From: Trichodelitschia bisporula | Lineage: Eukaryota > Ascomycota > Dothideomycetes > Phaeotrichales > Phaeotrichaceae | Direction: 5' to 3' | DNA length: 64,000 nucleotides | Assembly: GCA_010356995.1 (NCBI GenBank) | Contig: ML996696.1 | Location: 126,364-190,363 of the forward strand | In this document: positions 41,401 through 51,736 of the stretch, piece after piece | How positions within the stretch are numbered: position 1 is the first letter of the stretch | Layout of the letters: every line of letters begins with the position of its first letter | The notes under the pieces: model-generated | Database searches by the model: none | Told to the model about the DNA's origin: nothing | What the model saw: the letters and a program-made list of their open reading frames with translations, nothing else | Translations under genes and position numbers: made by a program

Positions 41401-43739
41401 GTGTGCCAGTCATGGCGCTCACCGCAACCGCAACGCAAAACGTCAAGGTCGACGTGGTTCACAACCTCGGCATCCGCAACTGCGACGAGTACAAGCAGAG
41501 CTTCAACCGGCCGAACCTGACGTACGAGGTCATTGAAAAGTATGGCGGCTGCAACGTGCTTGACGAGATTGCTGGGATTGTTCGCAAGTATCGGAACAAG
41601 ACTGGTATCATCTACTGCCTTGCGCGCAACAAGTGCGAATCGGTCGCGAAGTCGCTGCGCGAACAGTATGGCATCAGGGCTCATCACTACCACGCTGGTA
41701 TGAAGCCCGACGAAAAGCGCCAGGCCCAGCAACAGTGGCAGGCTGGAGAGTACCACGTCATCGTCGCAACCATTGCGTTTGGCATGGGAATTGACAAGCC
41801 AGATGTGCGCTTCGTCATTCACTTCACTCTGCCCAAGAGCTTGGAAGGCTATTATCAGGAAACCGGCCGCGCCGGTCGTGACGGCAAGAAGTCAGGCTGT
41901 TATTTGTTCTACCACTACGGCGACGCAAACCCGCTGCGCAGGATGATCGACGAGTCGGACGGCAGCCAGGAGCAGAAGAATCGGCAGCACAATATGCTCC
42001 GCAACGTAGTGCAATTCTGCGAGAATCGCGTCGAATGCCGCCGCGTGCAGATCCTTCGCTACTTCAGCGAGATCTTCCCGGCGGAGAAATGCGCCGGCGC
42101 CTGCGACGTCTGCAAGTCGGGGAAGAAGATGGAGTTCCGTGATTTCACAGCCCATGCCGCTGAAGCCGTCGCACTGGTAAAGTCGCTGCCCAAGGGCTCG
42201 GAGCTTACAATCCTCATGTGCATCGACATCTTCCGCGGCTCGAAACGCGGCTTCGAGAGTCTGAACGGCTTCGGCAAGGGCAGAGAACTTAATCGCGGCG
42301 ATATGGAGCGCATGTTTGCGCGGCTGATGAGCGAAGGCGGCCTGGCGGAAATGAACAAAGTCAACGGACGCGGCTTTACGACATCGTACGTGAAACTCGG
42401 CCCGCGGGCTAACGACTTCCTCGAGCGGCGCCGGCCCATCAAGTTACCGGTGCAATTGTCCCAACCCGACAAGCCAGCGTCGAAGAAAGCCGCGGCGAAG
42501 ACGAAGAAGGCGGCCGCAGAGAAGGAGCCCAAGGCCACGAAGACAACGAAGAAGAAGGCGGCAGCAGCAGAGAAGGAGCCCAAGGCCACGAAGACAACGA
42601 AGAAGAAGGGCCCAACAACCGGCATGACCGGCGTCGGGTCCTCCCAACTCGCCTCAACAAACGTATCCTCGCCGCTCGCCGCCCCGCGCCGCAAAGCAAC
42701 CACCGCCGCCACATCCCTCGACCCCGACACCTCGCTGCACAGCAACGGGTACGCACGTTACTCGTTCGTAATACGTGACGGCGATGGCGATGACGATGAC
42801 TCTGCCTTCGAAACGGTAGGCGGGCCCGCGTCGCGCACCGTGGCGCGCGGGTGCGGCGGCCCCGGCACGCCCATCACCGAGGACGCAATCATGGCCGCAC
42901 TCTCGCCGCGCAAGCGCAGCATCGTCGACGACTTCATTACCCACGCTAAGGATACGGCGCGCACGCTGATGCTCACGCACCAGCTACGGGCCGCGCCGTT
43001 TACGGACACCGTGCTGCGCGAAATGGCGGTGCGCATGCCGCGTACTCAAGCGCAGCTCGCGAAGATCCCCGGCGTGAGACCGGAGATGGCGACGAGGTAT
43101 GGAGAGCCGTTTTTGAAGATGATACACAAGAGCGCGGATTTATACGCTGCGATGCGCGAGGATGATGGTGATGCGAATGAGGAGGAGGAAGATGAGGAGG
43201 AGATTCCTGAGGACCCGAATCATCGCGTCACGTACGTTATTTCCGACGACGAGGACGAGGGCGATGAGCACTCGGCCCCGCCGCCACGCACACAGGGGCT
43301 GCAGAACGTGGTCTCGCTCGTGGACGACGGGGCTGAGGAGACGGATTACGGCTCCGACATCGACCTCGACGACGAAGACGAGGAGGAAGTCGAGGCGAGC
43401 ACGTACTTCGCCGGACCGGCTTTCTCATCGCCCATAAAGCCGCGTCCGCAGCGCGCGGCTGCGGTCAGGGAATTCAACGAGCGCATGGCGCAACTGTCTG
43501 GTAAGCCCGAAGCTGAGAAGGCCGCGCCGGCGCCTAGGACGGCGAGGGGAGGGAGGAAGAGGGGGAGTTCTTCTACCGCTGGGAAAGTGCGGAGGCCGCG
43601 TATGAGTGGGAGTATGGGGGCGGTGAGGAAGAGGACGAGTGCTGGGACGGGGGCGAGGGGGGCGAGGAAGACTTCTGCTGGGAGGGGGGGGAGAGGGGGA
43701 CGTGGAGGAGGAGGGGGAATCGGTATGATGCCGGTTTAG
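38412..43739 (+). CDS. SGS1: RecQ helicase (SGS1/BLM type)
   Basis: A 3'-5' DNA helicase for recombination intermediates and stalled forks, expected to act with Top3-Rmi1. A single uninterrupted frame gives 1775 residues, longer than yeast Sgs1 (1447). The N-terminal 830 residues are acidic/Ser-rich and disordered, with a run of YQSN repeats at about 710-780. The helicase core shows Walker A TGGGKS (K863), DEAH (969-972), FGMGIDKPDVR and motif VI QETGRAGRDG (from 1149). The RQC domain has its zinc cysteines (FCENRVEC, CAGACDVC, 1227-1234). A KATKTTKKK linker repeat follows, then HRDC (about 1497-1575) and an acidic then RGG-rich basic tail. All catalytic motifs are intact. Confidence 0.95.
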   Translation: MSRTSNNLKPHLDWLLTSRPVVPPPPLVPSAIPDSSASSSQNATGLEAVTINFAGLSGGEDRRVRTPSPSRSQPALQRTPQMARLRTALSSASKPRLLSEDGIPNGQNSPCMTSRPFIIVPLTPPARSTVKNTLPLTTTSVNPRVTRSRRNIDMSHVEAVDLTDDPTPIENFRSTRKRKSDEMDNLTRTKSPRPASRTAPIEDKYAGFTSIEEVIYPSDPPPSYHTATHDSSRKMRTAAPPAVPSTSGSVPLVKETPRKGRAGYEESAQDTVTEVTRKRKELQRTESEISHSDVRPARRRQTIPNSEDDAVLVEDSDAENEISKNADESGLIEDSDLMIGDEISHAALNSFKTLDLVAGDTSELFVDADETLPDVNENSVMTIPDEPEFSKPAIPNLLPTESAPPLSSCSASNPELQSIVDAFVKWTDHELNAYTEHLSKERKVLVAQVCAALENDSFVPPEIQSQLSANKEKQKAVEQLGFLRIEHRNHVQRKAELRARSMHLFEEGMDLSSAEKAENASVTSALKATQDAIHSTLQTAGLINGANMLVAPPKSSVIVHSTQATPAPPLLYSISAPIQSVHLTQMIPQSPQSPSKRSQPSRIQTTNVNRSYQAGDRIRFSPTKPVKSARQANPFYTDRVPSPPIFDLDNIEDEPQFAGVMGSPPRQVGLNSDFLDEDLDEEEMIRAAESVEMMPRFGVMGSSQGAYQANSTVQTSAYQSHPGFQSNAGYQSNAGYQSNSNSIFQTNQNYQSNQGYSNSGYQSNGGYQSNSGPSYPAPYQSTPTYSTQKPMGSMAPSKTMPNNTQKPPTPKKAELSYPWSNDVKTVLRDIFGLRGFRQHQLEAINSTLAGKDTFVLMPTGGGKSLCYQLPAVVQSGRTKGVTIVISPLLSLMEDQISHLKALDIQAFLINGESKAEERRELMNHLRRYDVEQYIQLLYVTPEMLSKNMAMIREFEGLHQRGRLARIVIDEAHCVSQWGHDFRPDYKALGQVRQRFPGVPVMALTATATQNVKVDVVHNLGIRNCDEYKQSFNRPNLTYEVIEKYGGCNVLDEIAGIVRKYRNKTGIIYCLARNKCESVAKSLREQYGIRAHHYHAGMKPDEKRQAQQQWQAGEYHVIVATIAFGMGIDKPDVRFVIHFTLPKSLEGYYQETGRAGRDGKKSGCYLFYHYGDANPLRRMIDESDGSQEQKNRQHNMLRNVVQFCENRVECRRVQILRYFSEIFPAEKCAGACDVCKSGKKMEFRDFTAHAAEAVALVKSLPKGSELTILMCIDIFRGSKRGFESLNGFGKGRELNRGDMERMFARLMSEGGLAEMNKVNGRGFTTSYVKLGPRANDFLERRRPIKLPVQLSQPDKPASKKAAAKTKKAAAEKEPKATKTTKKKAAAAEKEPKATKTTKKKGPTTGMTGVGSSQLASTNVSSPLAAPRRKATTAATSLDPDTSLHSNGYARYSFVIRDGDGDDDDSAFETVGGPASRTVARGCGGPGTPITEDAIMAALSPRKRSIVDDFITHAKDTARTLMLTHQLRAAPFTDTVLREMAVRMPRTQAQLAKIPGVRPEMATRYGEPFLKMIHKSADLYAAMREDDGDANEEEEDEEEIPEDPNHRVTYVISDDEDEGDEHSAPPPRTQGLQNVVSLVDDGAEETDYGSDIDLDDEDEEEVEASTYFAGPAFSSPIKPRPQRAAAVREFNERMAQLSGKPEAEKAAPAPRTARGGRKRGSSSTAGKVRRPRMSGSMGAVRKRTSAGTGARGARKTSAGRGGRGGRGGGGGIGMMPV

Positions 43740-44252
43740 TGGGTGGTATGAATTATCGAGGTATGCTGACTTCGGCGTTGGTCAGGAGGGCGTTCTGGTG
43801 CCATTTGCCTGGTTCTACTGGTGGTTTTCTCTGGCTGTGGGTGTATTGCGGGGCCTGTGTTGTAATTGGGCCTGGTTATGCTCTCGTTGGATCGACTTTG
43901 GTCGATCGCCGGCGTTGGTGGGGATGAATAGATATACTCTGTTAGCCTGTCTCTTTAGTGCACGGTGAGGTAAAGCCGTGAACATGGATTGAACGGACGA
44001 TCCAATATGATTCCATGAGCACATAGTGCACCGGGGAAATATCCCGTGAGACTCATTCAAGGCAACCTTACACAAGTCAGTAGCTAGGTGCCGATTAGGG
44101 CTGGCACCGGCCCGCACATTCCAACCTCGGCCCGTGTGCGCGCTCATACCGGCACTTCCCGCGACCTTCAACTTCACCTCCTATTTCACTGTGCAAAATC
44201 TTATAATGCAGCTGTCAAGCTGAGTAGCAAAAAAAAGGATTCATCCATTGAT
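43740..44252. other. Intergenic region downstream of RecQ
   Basis: No gene seen. It contains AT-richer 3' flank sequence and ends at the A-rich tract that forms the tRNA terminator on the other strand. Confidence 0.4.
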
Positions 44253-44263
44253 GAAAAAAAAAA
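44253..44263 (-). terminator. RNA polymerase III terminator of tRNA-Pro
   Basis: Eleven A on the plus strand are a T11 run on the tRNA strand, starting 15 nt after the mature 3' end. A T run of this length is a strong Pol III stop. A second A-run lies 16 bp further on. Confidence 0.8.
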
Positions 44264-44277
44264 GATCAAGACATTCA

Positions 44278-44374
44278 GGGTTGTGCCGCGGATTGAACGC
44301 GGGACCTCTCGCATGTTTCCAGTGGAACTCAGGGTGAACCCTAAGCGAGAATCATACCACTAGACCACACAACC
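44278..44374 (-). tRNA. tRNA-Pro(AGG) with intron
   Basis: The minus strand folds into a cloverleaf. The acceptor stem is GGTTGTG paired with CACAACC and the discriminator is C. The D-arm region is GTCTAGTG/GTATGAT. The anticodon stem CTCGC/GCGAG has loop TTAGGGT and anticodon AGG. The T-arm is CCGCG-TTCAATC-CGCGG. A 25-nt intron sits after position 37, the canonical place. The mature length is 72 nt. The internal B box (GGTTCAATCC type) is present as GCGTTCAATCC. Confidence 0.95.
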
Positions 44375-44489
44375 TGGGATCTTGTTGGATGGATTTGCAC
44401 AATTAATGTACATAACAAAAATTTTACATAGGTAGGGTGGCATAAGGCAGGAGAATACTTGTCTAAGGAAGGGGCAAGACATAATGTGC

Positions 44490-44635
44490 TCATAGCTGAG
44501 CGAAGGAGCGTTTGAGGATATCCTGTATCAAATCGAGAGAGCCTCTCGACACTCTTCCCTTCATCATCTTACATCAATCTTCAACTTTCACAGTCGCCTG
44601 CTGCACATGAGGAGCCTTTGCTCCTATTAGAGTGC
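44490..44635 (-). repeat. Dispersed repeat family R1, copy 4
   Basis: The reverse complement starts AGGAGCAAAGGCTCCTCATG and continues CAGGCGACTGTGAAAGTTGA, closely matching the 5' part of copy 2 (5896-6060). It lies about 120 bp from the tRNA gene, a common landing zone for several element types. Confidence 0.6.
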
Positions 44636-44788
44636 CGTCGGCAAATAAACGTGAATTGGACGTCACAATCGGGATCCAGAGTGAAAGATATTATCCAGAT
44701 CCATTATCGACTACGCTTACACATTTTCCATGTCTATAGGATATACCCCCCCACCCCCCCAACACCAAACACAAACGCCGCCCAAACA

Positions 44789-45712
44789 TCAAACCTCCGG
44801 CTCTCTCCTCTCCTCCCTCGGTGTATACGCCGGCGGCGGCCCCACACCCTCCTCCCCATGCCCATGCCGCTGACACATATACGGCGGCGCCGGTACATGT
44901 ACCTCTGCCGTCTCCGCCGTCTCCTCCACCCCCCTCACCACCGGCGGAACCGGCACGCGGCTCGCCAGCGCCAGCGCCAGGGAAATCAGAATCCTGTCAT
45001 CGTGAGCTTAACCACCCAGCCGTAAGGTCACTCGTAAGGCGACTCACACTTCCACAACCGCGCCCCAAAACCCGCCGCTGGCCGCACGACACGCGTCGCT
45101 CAGCCGCGCGCGCTGCGCGGTCCCCGTCCCACACATGTTAGACCCGTCGGTCGGAGCGCAGGTCTCTGTGCTCCCCGGGGCGGAGAATAGCGTGCGCGCG
45201 GCGTAAGAGGCGGGGTCGAAAGTGAAGAGACGCGCACACCCGTTCGGTAGGCCGGTGAGGGCGAGGAGCACGATGATGACGAGGAGGAGGGGGAGGTGTA
45301 GGCCTGCACTAAGGAAAAGGTGGGACAGGTGGTATGTCTTTCGGCGGATGGGCGTGGGGATGAAGAGCGTGGTTATGAAGAGGAGGGGGGGTGTTATGGG
45401 GAGGAGGATGGACTAGGGGGTTAGTCGGGGCGTGACTATGATGGAGGGACGTACGATTATGGCTACAACGCGTATGTGTTTATGGCTGCTGAACCCAGCC
45501 GGCAGCCCGAGGGCCAGATTCGCGAATATACCCAGCAGCACGACGGCGAGGATCCAAGCTGCCGTGCGGAGAACGGCAAGTGCGCGGGTCAGCGTAACTG
45601 GATGCGAAGCCCACAAGCGCATGCGCTGGCGGCGCGACAACAACTCCATAGACACAACAACCACGAGCGCCACGGGACAGAGGAGGAGGCAAAGTGAGCT
45701 CCAGAGCCTCAT
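44789..45712 (-). CDS. Multi-pass membrane protein, fungal, function unknown
   Basis: Exons 45712-45455, 45412-45048 and 44993-44789 join over introns of 42 and 54 nt (CGACTAAC branch point in the first), giving 275 residues. Five hydrophobic segments are visible: SLCLLLCPVALVVVV near the N-terminus, ALAVLRTAAWILAVVLLGIF, IISILLPITPPLLFITTLFI, LPLLLVIIVLLALTGL and AVVEVILISLALALASRV. The last helix is created by the second splice, which supports the model. A Cys-containing loop (CAPTDGSNMCGTG) lies between helices 4 and 5 and is probably extracytoplasmic. The tail is acidic and ends PPAYTPREER. I cannot assign a family. It is divergent from PKR1. Confidence 0.72.
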
Positions 45713-46748
45713 CCGCGGTGCAGCGGCCTATTTGACTGCACCACCAAACGTCTCCCGCCGCACATCGCCGCCACCCCGGGGCCGATCATGGTGCGACGGA
45801 CCTGCCGCGCGAGGACTGGGCGTTGCGCGATCCGGCGGATGGGCCCGCGAGGGTTAAAGGTAAGGGTTTCTTGACAGTGTTGCTGTGCCTCGCGCCCATG
45901 GGCCGCGATGTCGCGGGCGTGATCCGCGACCGGCTTCTGGTGAGATAGATTAACTCGGAAGGCGGGTAGATAAATTGGGAGCACGCGACGACGGGGTTTT
46001 GCAACCGGGGGTCGGGCCGGGAGGGCTGGTTGGCACGGGATGGGAATGTCGCTTGTATGTAAGCTTTGCGGTGTAGCTGGTGGTGGTTGGGGGCAAGGCT
46101 GAGCCCGATGCGGAAGGTGATGCTCTACTTCGCAGTATGAAGGGAAACTCCCCACCGGCGCTCGATATGAATAGCCTGATCCCCACTTGCACGGACACTG
46201 CGAGTCAGTCAGCCAGCGTGGTGCCGCATCGCGGGGTCCGCTGTCGAGCATCACATCTTAAGCTCCAGTATTCACAACAGCCAAATCCGGCGAGCATGGA
46301 AAACGCCACGCTGCGCGCACGAGTAGCCTTTAGACGTAACCCCCGCATCGAGATAGAAGCCCCGGCCTATCGTGGCAGGTAAATTCGCCTTCGGGCATGA
46401 ACAGCTGGCAAAAAGGACAGCACTTCTTTGTCCCCTGCCTCGCGCCGGCTTGCTCGAAACGAGTGGATGCCTGAGGCATATGTGGGTGCCTGCGCCTGCC
46501 GCCCCGTGAACCCAGCCCCCCGGACATTGACGTAGCAGGTTCTGCTCCGTGACAACACCGCGATAACTCCCGCTATTATGCTCTCAACTTCGAAGGCCGC
46601 TTGATCTCCGTTATTGTCGCGCATATCCACCCGAACACCCCCCATCGCCGCATACACGCCCGCGCCCGCGCCGTCGGCTTATCTCGCAACGTACCGTGCC
46701 GCGGCCCGAACACCGCGCCAAACGAACCCCACCACAACAACCGCAACA
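45713..46748. other. Divergent intergenic region, about 1 kb
   Basis: No supported gene. Frames on both strands here are Pro/Arg-rich and lack motifs. The last 120 bp are C-rich leader of PKR1. Confidence 0.4.
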
Positions 46749-47384
46749 ATGACCGCCTTCCTAACCTCCCTCTGGACCTCTATCTTCACACCCGGCCCCA
46801 CGCCAACCCTCCTACTCGCAACAAACGCCTCCTTCGCGGCCTTGCAAGCCCTTCTCTTCGCCCTCCTCGTCGCAACCCGGAGCGCGCATTTCCTCGCCTT
46901 GTCCCTTATCAGCGGGGCACTGTGGTGGAGTATTAACTGGTTTGCGGCGGAGCTGCGCAAGGCAGAGAAGGCGGAGGAGGAGGCGGGAAGGCTGAGACGG
47001 CGGCGGACGGAGGTTGAGGGGGAGAAAGGGAAGGAGAGGGGGGGGGAGGGGAATAAGGAGGAGAAGGAGAAGCCGGTGGTTGAGAGTTTGGATACGAGTG
47101 CGCACTTGGGTGGTGATGAGGCTTCGCCGGCTACAACGCCGACGGAACCAGTGTTTGCGCCTGTAAGGGTGCGGGGCGGGCCGGGGAAGATATTGGGTGT
47201 TATGCAAAGTGCAAGGCGGGCGAGGGAGGAGAGTGCTGCGGAGCAGGCGAGTGGGCTGGATACTGGCAGTGCTGCTGCGGCGGGTGTGACGAGGAGGAAG
47301 GGAAGCGGGGAGGGGGAAGCGGGGACGGATAGCGAGTGGGAGAAGGTGGAGGGGAGCACTTCTTCGTCTGGGAAGGTGGAGTGA
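46749..47384 (+). CDS. PKR1: V-ATPase assembly factor Pkr1
   Basis: Small ER membrane protein needed for assembly of the V-ATPase Vo sector. A single exon gives 211 residues, starting at the ATG at 46749. The open frame extends upstream, but only from a TTG. The N-terminal domain is diagnostic: TAFLTSLWTSIFTPGPTPTL, then two membrane helices (FAALQALLFALLVATRSAHF and LALSLISGALWWSINWF), then a Lys/Glu-rich coiled segment (ELRKAEKAEEEAGRLRRRR). The remainder is acidic and disordered, longer than in yeast Pkr1 (122 residues). The DNA switches from C-rich to strongly G-rich after about 47000. Confidence 0.87.
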   Translation: MTAFLTSLWTSIFTPGPTPTLLLATNASFAALQALLFALLVATRSAHFLALSLISGALWWSINWFAAELRKAEKAEEEAGRLRRRRTEVEGEKGKERGGEGNKEEKEKPVVESLDTSAHLGGDEASPATTPTEPVFAPVRVRGGPGKILGVMQSARRAREESAAEQASGLDTGSAAAAGVTRRKGSGEGEAGTDSEWEKVEGSTSSSGKVE

Positions 47385-48443
47385 TGGTTGGATTTCGCTG
47401 TGATCGCTTGGTTGGGAGGGCCGGCTAGATTTTTGATGCCTTTTTATACCTTTGGGGCTTGGTCCAGCGACCGATTTTCTAGGCTCTGTATGTCATTGAT
47501 TCGATGTCTGAATGTTTGGATGAGGTTGGCGTGGAGTAGAGGCTTTTTTATGCCTGTTTGTCTTGATTGCTTTCCCTCTCGCGGCTCTTTTGGACGACCA
47601 GATTTGTCCTACGCAATACAGCACGTTGGAGGGGTATCACGACAGCTGCGAAGGGTCTTTGAAGGGACTAGGTGGTGGAAAGTACAAGCTGGACGGTTTG
47701 ATGATCCCGGTTCCCATGAGGGCAACCTAAATACCTCTTGTTCCTCCAAGCAACACGCAACTAGCAGTAGTTTCCACAATATCCTGCATATCATAGATCA
47801 GAATGTCGCTGATCGACTTCATAGGCGCTTCTGTCAGGACGCCTAACACCCATACCCATGCCTGATCAACCATTCGAAACACCACAGCCTACACTACAGC
47901 AGTACATATGGACCCGCTAACCTTATACATCGGAGCTTCAGTCCGTCTCCAAGCTTCTTATAAGCTTATCGTTCCCAGAATACACCATTCAGCGCACATT
48001 ATCTCCACCACAGCCACCCCCAACCAACTCCACCACCATAAATCCCCAGCAACAACGGCCAAAAACCACCAAGCGTACCCGGCCCCACCTCCAGCGCCAC
48101 AGCCAAGCGCATCCCGCAGGAACGCAGGATCGCACCCAAAATAGCCCAACCGTCAGCCTCAGTTCATGCTCAATGGCTGCGCCATCCGCGCCGACGCCCA
48201 CAAGCACACAAGCGCGAAACACATCCCTATGAAAGACTCCAAGGCCCAAGGCCTGCCATGGCAGCGAGCGTCAGCAGCATGTCGCGATGCTCCTAGTCCC
48301 CTAGCGCGGACGACCTCCCATCGTCTCCTCAACCCAGGCACAACAACGCTTTTCCGCCTTCGTTTAAGGGAATATAACCCACATACTCGGCCCGGTTCCT
48401 TCATCCTTCTCTGCTTCCTCCGGCGGGTGAACCAGCCGCCGCA
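47385..48443. other. Intergenic region, about 1.06 kb
   Basis: No supported gene. A TATA-like CTTATAAGCTTA is at about 47957; the 3' end is C-rich leader of the next gene. Confidence 0.4.
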
Positions 48444-49279
48444 ATGGCCAAAACCACCTCCAAACCCCCCCGCGCGCCCTTCCCGGGCCGCAAGCGCTTC
48501 GTCGTGCCCCTCTGGATCTTGCAAATCATCATCGGGCTAGTCATCGTCTTTTTATCCACAGTAGCGCTGGCCGTAAAACTTGATGACGAGACCAAGGAGG
48601 AGAGAAAAAAGTACGTACCATTGGGCCACCAGCCCATGCCTACTCCATGCATGGTGCTGACTGCCGCAGAATCCAAGGCATCGCGCTCTACTACATTTTC
48701 TTCGGCGCCATCGTCCTGATCCTCACTATCGTCGAGCCCATCCTGTTCTGCGCGCACCGCTTGTCGCCGCTTGTCTTCCTCATCTTCCACGCGGTCAAGG
48801 TGGTTATTCTCGCTGTGCTGCTCATCCGTAGCATCGTCAATGTTGCAGGGCAGACCACGGAAGTGGGGAATACGGCGATTGTGATTGTGCTCACTGTGTT
48901 CCTGTAAGTTATCCCCTCCATCAGAAAGCATAGTGGCTAACGAGACAGCATCATCTTCATCGCTTCCTTCCTCTATGCCCTCGTTACATGGCGCCACGCT
49001 CGCCGCGACGCAAAATACCAAGTCGTAGCGAACCCTGATCAACCGTTACATCGCGAGTCGACGGGCACGGAATATGCGCCGTATGCCGGCTATGGATTCA
49101 AGGCTGAAGCTATGGGCAACGATGTGTATGAGATGCAGCATGCGCCTGTCCAGCACGAGATCGATGGGCGACCCGCGGTGTTCGAAGCGCCGGATGGAAG
49201 GGGGGAAGTCGCCGAATTGCCGGCCGCTCAAATGCCGCGGGAGCAAAGAGTTGGGGAGGTTGGGAAAGAGGACCGATGA
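48444..49279 (+). CDS. Four-helix membrane protein (MARVEL-like layout)
   Basis: Exons 48444-48610, 48670-48903 and 48949-49279 join over introns of 59 and 45 nt, giving 243 residues. Four membrane helices are evident: PLWILQIIIGLVIVFLSTVA, YYIFFGAIVLILTIVEPILF, VFLIFHAVKVVILAVLLIRS and AIVIVLTVFLIIFIASFLYA, the fourth spanning the second intron. The N-terminus is short and basic (PFPGRKR). The cytosolic tail carries YAPYAGYGFKAEAM and acidic residues. The layout is that of fungal MARVEL-type proteins of the plasma membrane, but the family is not certain. Confidence 0.75.
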
Positions 49280-49646
49280 CAGGAGGGGAATGCATGACAT
49301 CATACTCATAGGAGGGCAGTCGGAGGGCGGGCAGGAGCGCCCGAACGCACCTGCACCCTGGAGAAGGAAGGCATGATTGGGTAGAGAGAGCTCGGCATCG
49401 ACGAACTAATGAAATGTAAATGCACCATCAGCACTCCTTAGTCGCGAAGACTCACTAGCCATTGTTCAGAAGCTCACGATGCAGATGCGCGGGTTATGCT
49501 CTGCGTTGGAAACGAGGAGCAGAATGACTGTAACCGCGCTTGTTAAAAGCTTAGCGCAGAGGAAGCTCTTGCACGATCTCTATGAAGCCATAATCCACTT
49601 ACTCCACGTACCACACACTTCTCTTTAACCCTGAAACAGAGCATTC
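49280..49646. other. Intergenic stretch without a gene
   Basis: Nothing recognisable; it marks the change from the GC-rich conserved block to the AT-richer F-box-like cluster. Confidence 0.35.
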
Positions 49647-50267
49647 TCAAGACCGAAGGTCACTTTCCCTTTCCTGTAGGCATACGAGTAATTCTCTAAT
49701 ATTATCATATTCGTCAAAGCCAAGAATTTCGATCCAGTCCTCCTCTACAACTTCCGAGTAGAACGAGCGGCTTTGAGGGTTCATCAAAATAAGCCCATCA
49801 AATCCCACAGTTGCAAACTCGGAGAGGAAGCCAAACTGTCCATCCATTGAAATCTCGTAGCCATCACCAAGAATAGTTCCCAATCCTCATAGCTTGCCAT
49901 GAGAGCGCTCAGAGTTGCTCCTAAGATCATAATGAACGACCTTGTTCTACTTACTTCCTACGCGCTTGCAAGGCGGATTCGGCGAACTTAGCTACATACA
50001 TAATAAACGAATAGGGTGCCTTGATTCCCATTGTGAAGAATCTTGATACATAATTATAGCTCTCATACGCTTGTAGGAGTCGAGTGTCGGGTGTAGGCTT
50101 GAATATAAGTCGTTGGACACGCGGGCAAGACATACTAGGTCGCTTATTGGGAGAAATAATGAAATTTTAGAGCCGACTTCGACCGGAAGAAGGGTAAGGC
50201 GGGATTCGAATGGCTGGCGATCGGCGATTAACGGTCGTTTGGCGGAATGGGGGCTTGAGAATGGCAT
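49647..50267 (-). pseudogene. Degraded F-box-like gene
   Basis: The ATG at 50267 opens a frame with an F-box-like segment (LLPVEVGSKISLFLPISDLV, then CLARVSNDLYSSLHPTLDSY) that stops after about 90 codons. A second frame (50133-49951) picks up LQAYESYNYVSRFF. A third (49883-49647) encodes GYEISMDGQFGFLSEFATVG. The three look like one gene cut by indels. The last part has a SMI1-like feel but I would not assign it. Confidence 0.45.
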
Positions 50268-50473
50268 TTGAGGCTGCTGAAGACGGAAATAAGTGTAGTC
50301 TGTGAGGGGAATGGAGAGTTGTACTGCAGATATCAGGTCTCGAAAAATCTACCCACAGCTGGCATTTACGGCGAATCCAACTTTGGAGGAATGAGACTGA
50401 GATGGGGCTGTGCATATAATGACTTATCATCGTTACTACAGGTCAAGCTGGCACATTTTCAGCCGACATGAGC

Positions 50474-50840
50474 TCAATCCGCTCCTTTGCAATGCGTCGA
50501 TCGTCCATGAAACGAGCTATGTGCCTTGCTAAAAGACTCCAGTAATTCGCTCATGATGGAGCGCATAAAAGCGAGGGCGACGATAGAAGCACGGGGAATG
50601 TGAGGTCCGACGTTGGAGCTGATTTTCAGGGAATGGGGAATCCATTTCGAATGGCTTGTCATTAGGTGGTTGCGGCGGCGGACTGTGATAGAAGGGAGAG
50701 ACTCCAGAGAAAGATGAGATGATCAGGGTTGGGAGGGGAGAGGGTGTGCTTCTCTTCAAGTCTTCTGCAGGAGGTTGACCGGGATGTTCAACATTGATGG
50801 CGGGGGAAAAAGTTGATCCGGTTGCGTTCCCCCAGGTCAT
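50474..50840 (-). pseudogene. Second F-box-like relic
   Basis: One frame from the ATG at 50840 gives Pro-rich sequence. A neighbouring frame carries SIVALAFMRSIMSELLESF, which fits the second F-box helix of the family (xALAxxCRxMNxLLQP). The frame change between them suggests decay. The rest of 50268-51273 holds no gene. Confidence 0.3.
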
Positions 50841-51273
50841 GATATGGAGGAGGGTCGCATTGCGCTTTTTAGCTCCCTCAATGTTTCTGCGCTTGGTGAT
50901 ATGGACATGAACTCAGAAATGCCTTCATCAAGCGCTGAATCATCATTTGCCCGTGGCTTGCTTTTGGACTCTGTCTCCAAAGATATCAGAGCTCTTTCAT
51001 CCCCATCACCACGCGCTGTACACGATCGCAGCCAAACCAGATGTTCCGATGCATTCTAAGAGCAGCCACAATTCCGCTTGGACAGCAGCACACTAGAATA
51101 AAGGCTGAGGATCAGGTGAAGCATCGACAAGCAGCGGTAAGGCATACCTGCTCCCGGGCGCTCTCATTTCCGTCGCTCGCTGGCGCCGCGACACAGCGAG
51201 CACCCAACCCTCCACCTCAGTCCACCAACCCTCCGCACCCACCAGTGAATTCCCAACGACCCAAACCCCACAC

Positions 51274-51736
51274 CTAGAAGCCTCTGCCACCTCTCCCCCG
51301 TCCGCGTCCCCGGCCGCGGCCCCTCCCACGCGGACCCCCGCGCGGAGGACCACCCCGATCCGCCGTCTCCTTCCGGGCCTTGTTGCGCGGCTTAGGCGCG
51401 TCGTCGATGAGCAGACTATCGAGCGGCAAGCTGTCCGGCAGAACGATGTAGCGGATGGTGTTGCCGCGGATGTTGATAGTTTCGAGGGTGAACGGCTCGC
51501 GGCCCTTGGGGCTGACCTTAACCGTACGCAGCGCCGTGTTCATCTGCGGGGAGACGGAGGCAATGGTGCCATGGAGGACGGTGCCTGAGTGTGTTAGTGC
51601 GGTTGGAGGGGGGGAGGGGCTGGGACGGACCGTTTTTGAGCTCGATGGAGACGGTTTCGTTGGCGCACTTCATTAGGAATCTGAGGGGTTAGCTGGGCAG
51701 GAGCTAGATTTTGGGGGCTTACCGGACGAGCTTCAT
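51274..51736 (-). CDS. SMD1: Small nuclear ribonucleoprotein SmD1
   Basis: Core spliceosomal Sm protein, part of the heptameric ring on U1, U2, U4 and U5 snRNAs. Three exons: a 14-nt first exon (51736-51723), 51680-51631 and 51584-51274, with introns of 42 and 46 nt, giving 124 residues. The Sm fold is complete: [40 protein letters not shown] (Sm1) and [20 protein letters not shown] (Sm2). The C-terminus is the GR-dipeptide tail, a substrate for symmetric arginine methylation in known SmD1. The very short first exon is typical of fungal Sm genes. Confidence 0.96.

Noticed and set aside
45709-46254. 181-codon minus-strand frame upstream of the five-helix membrane protein
   Set aside because: No hydrophobic segment or motif; it overlaps the start of the supported gene in another frame.
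32447-48443. Secondary-metabolite cluster suggested by PLP decarboxylase and membrane proteins
   Set aside because: No synthase, tailoring enzyme or pathway regulator is nearby. The neighbours are housekeeping genes.
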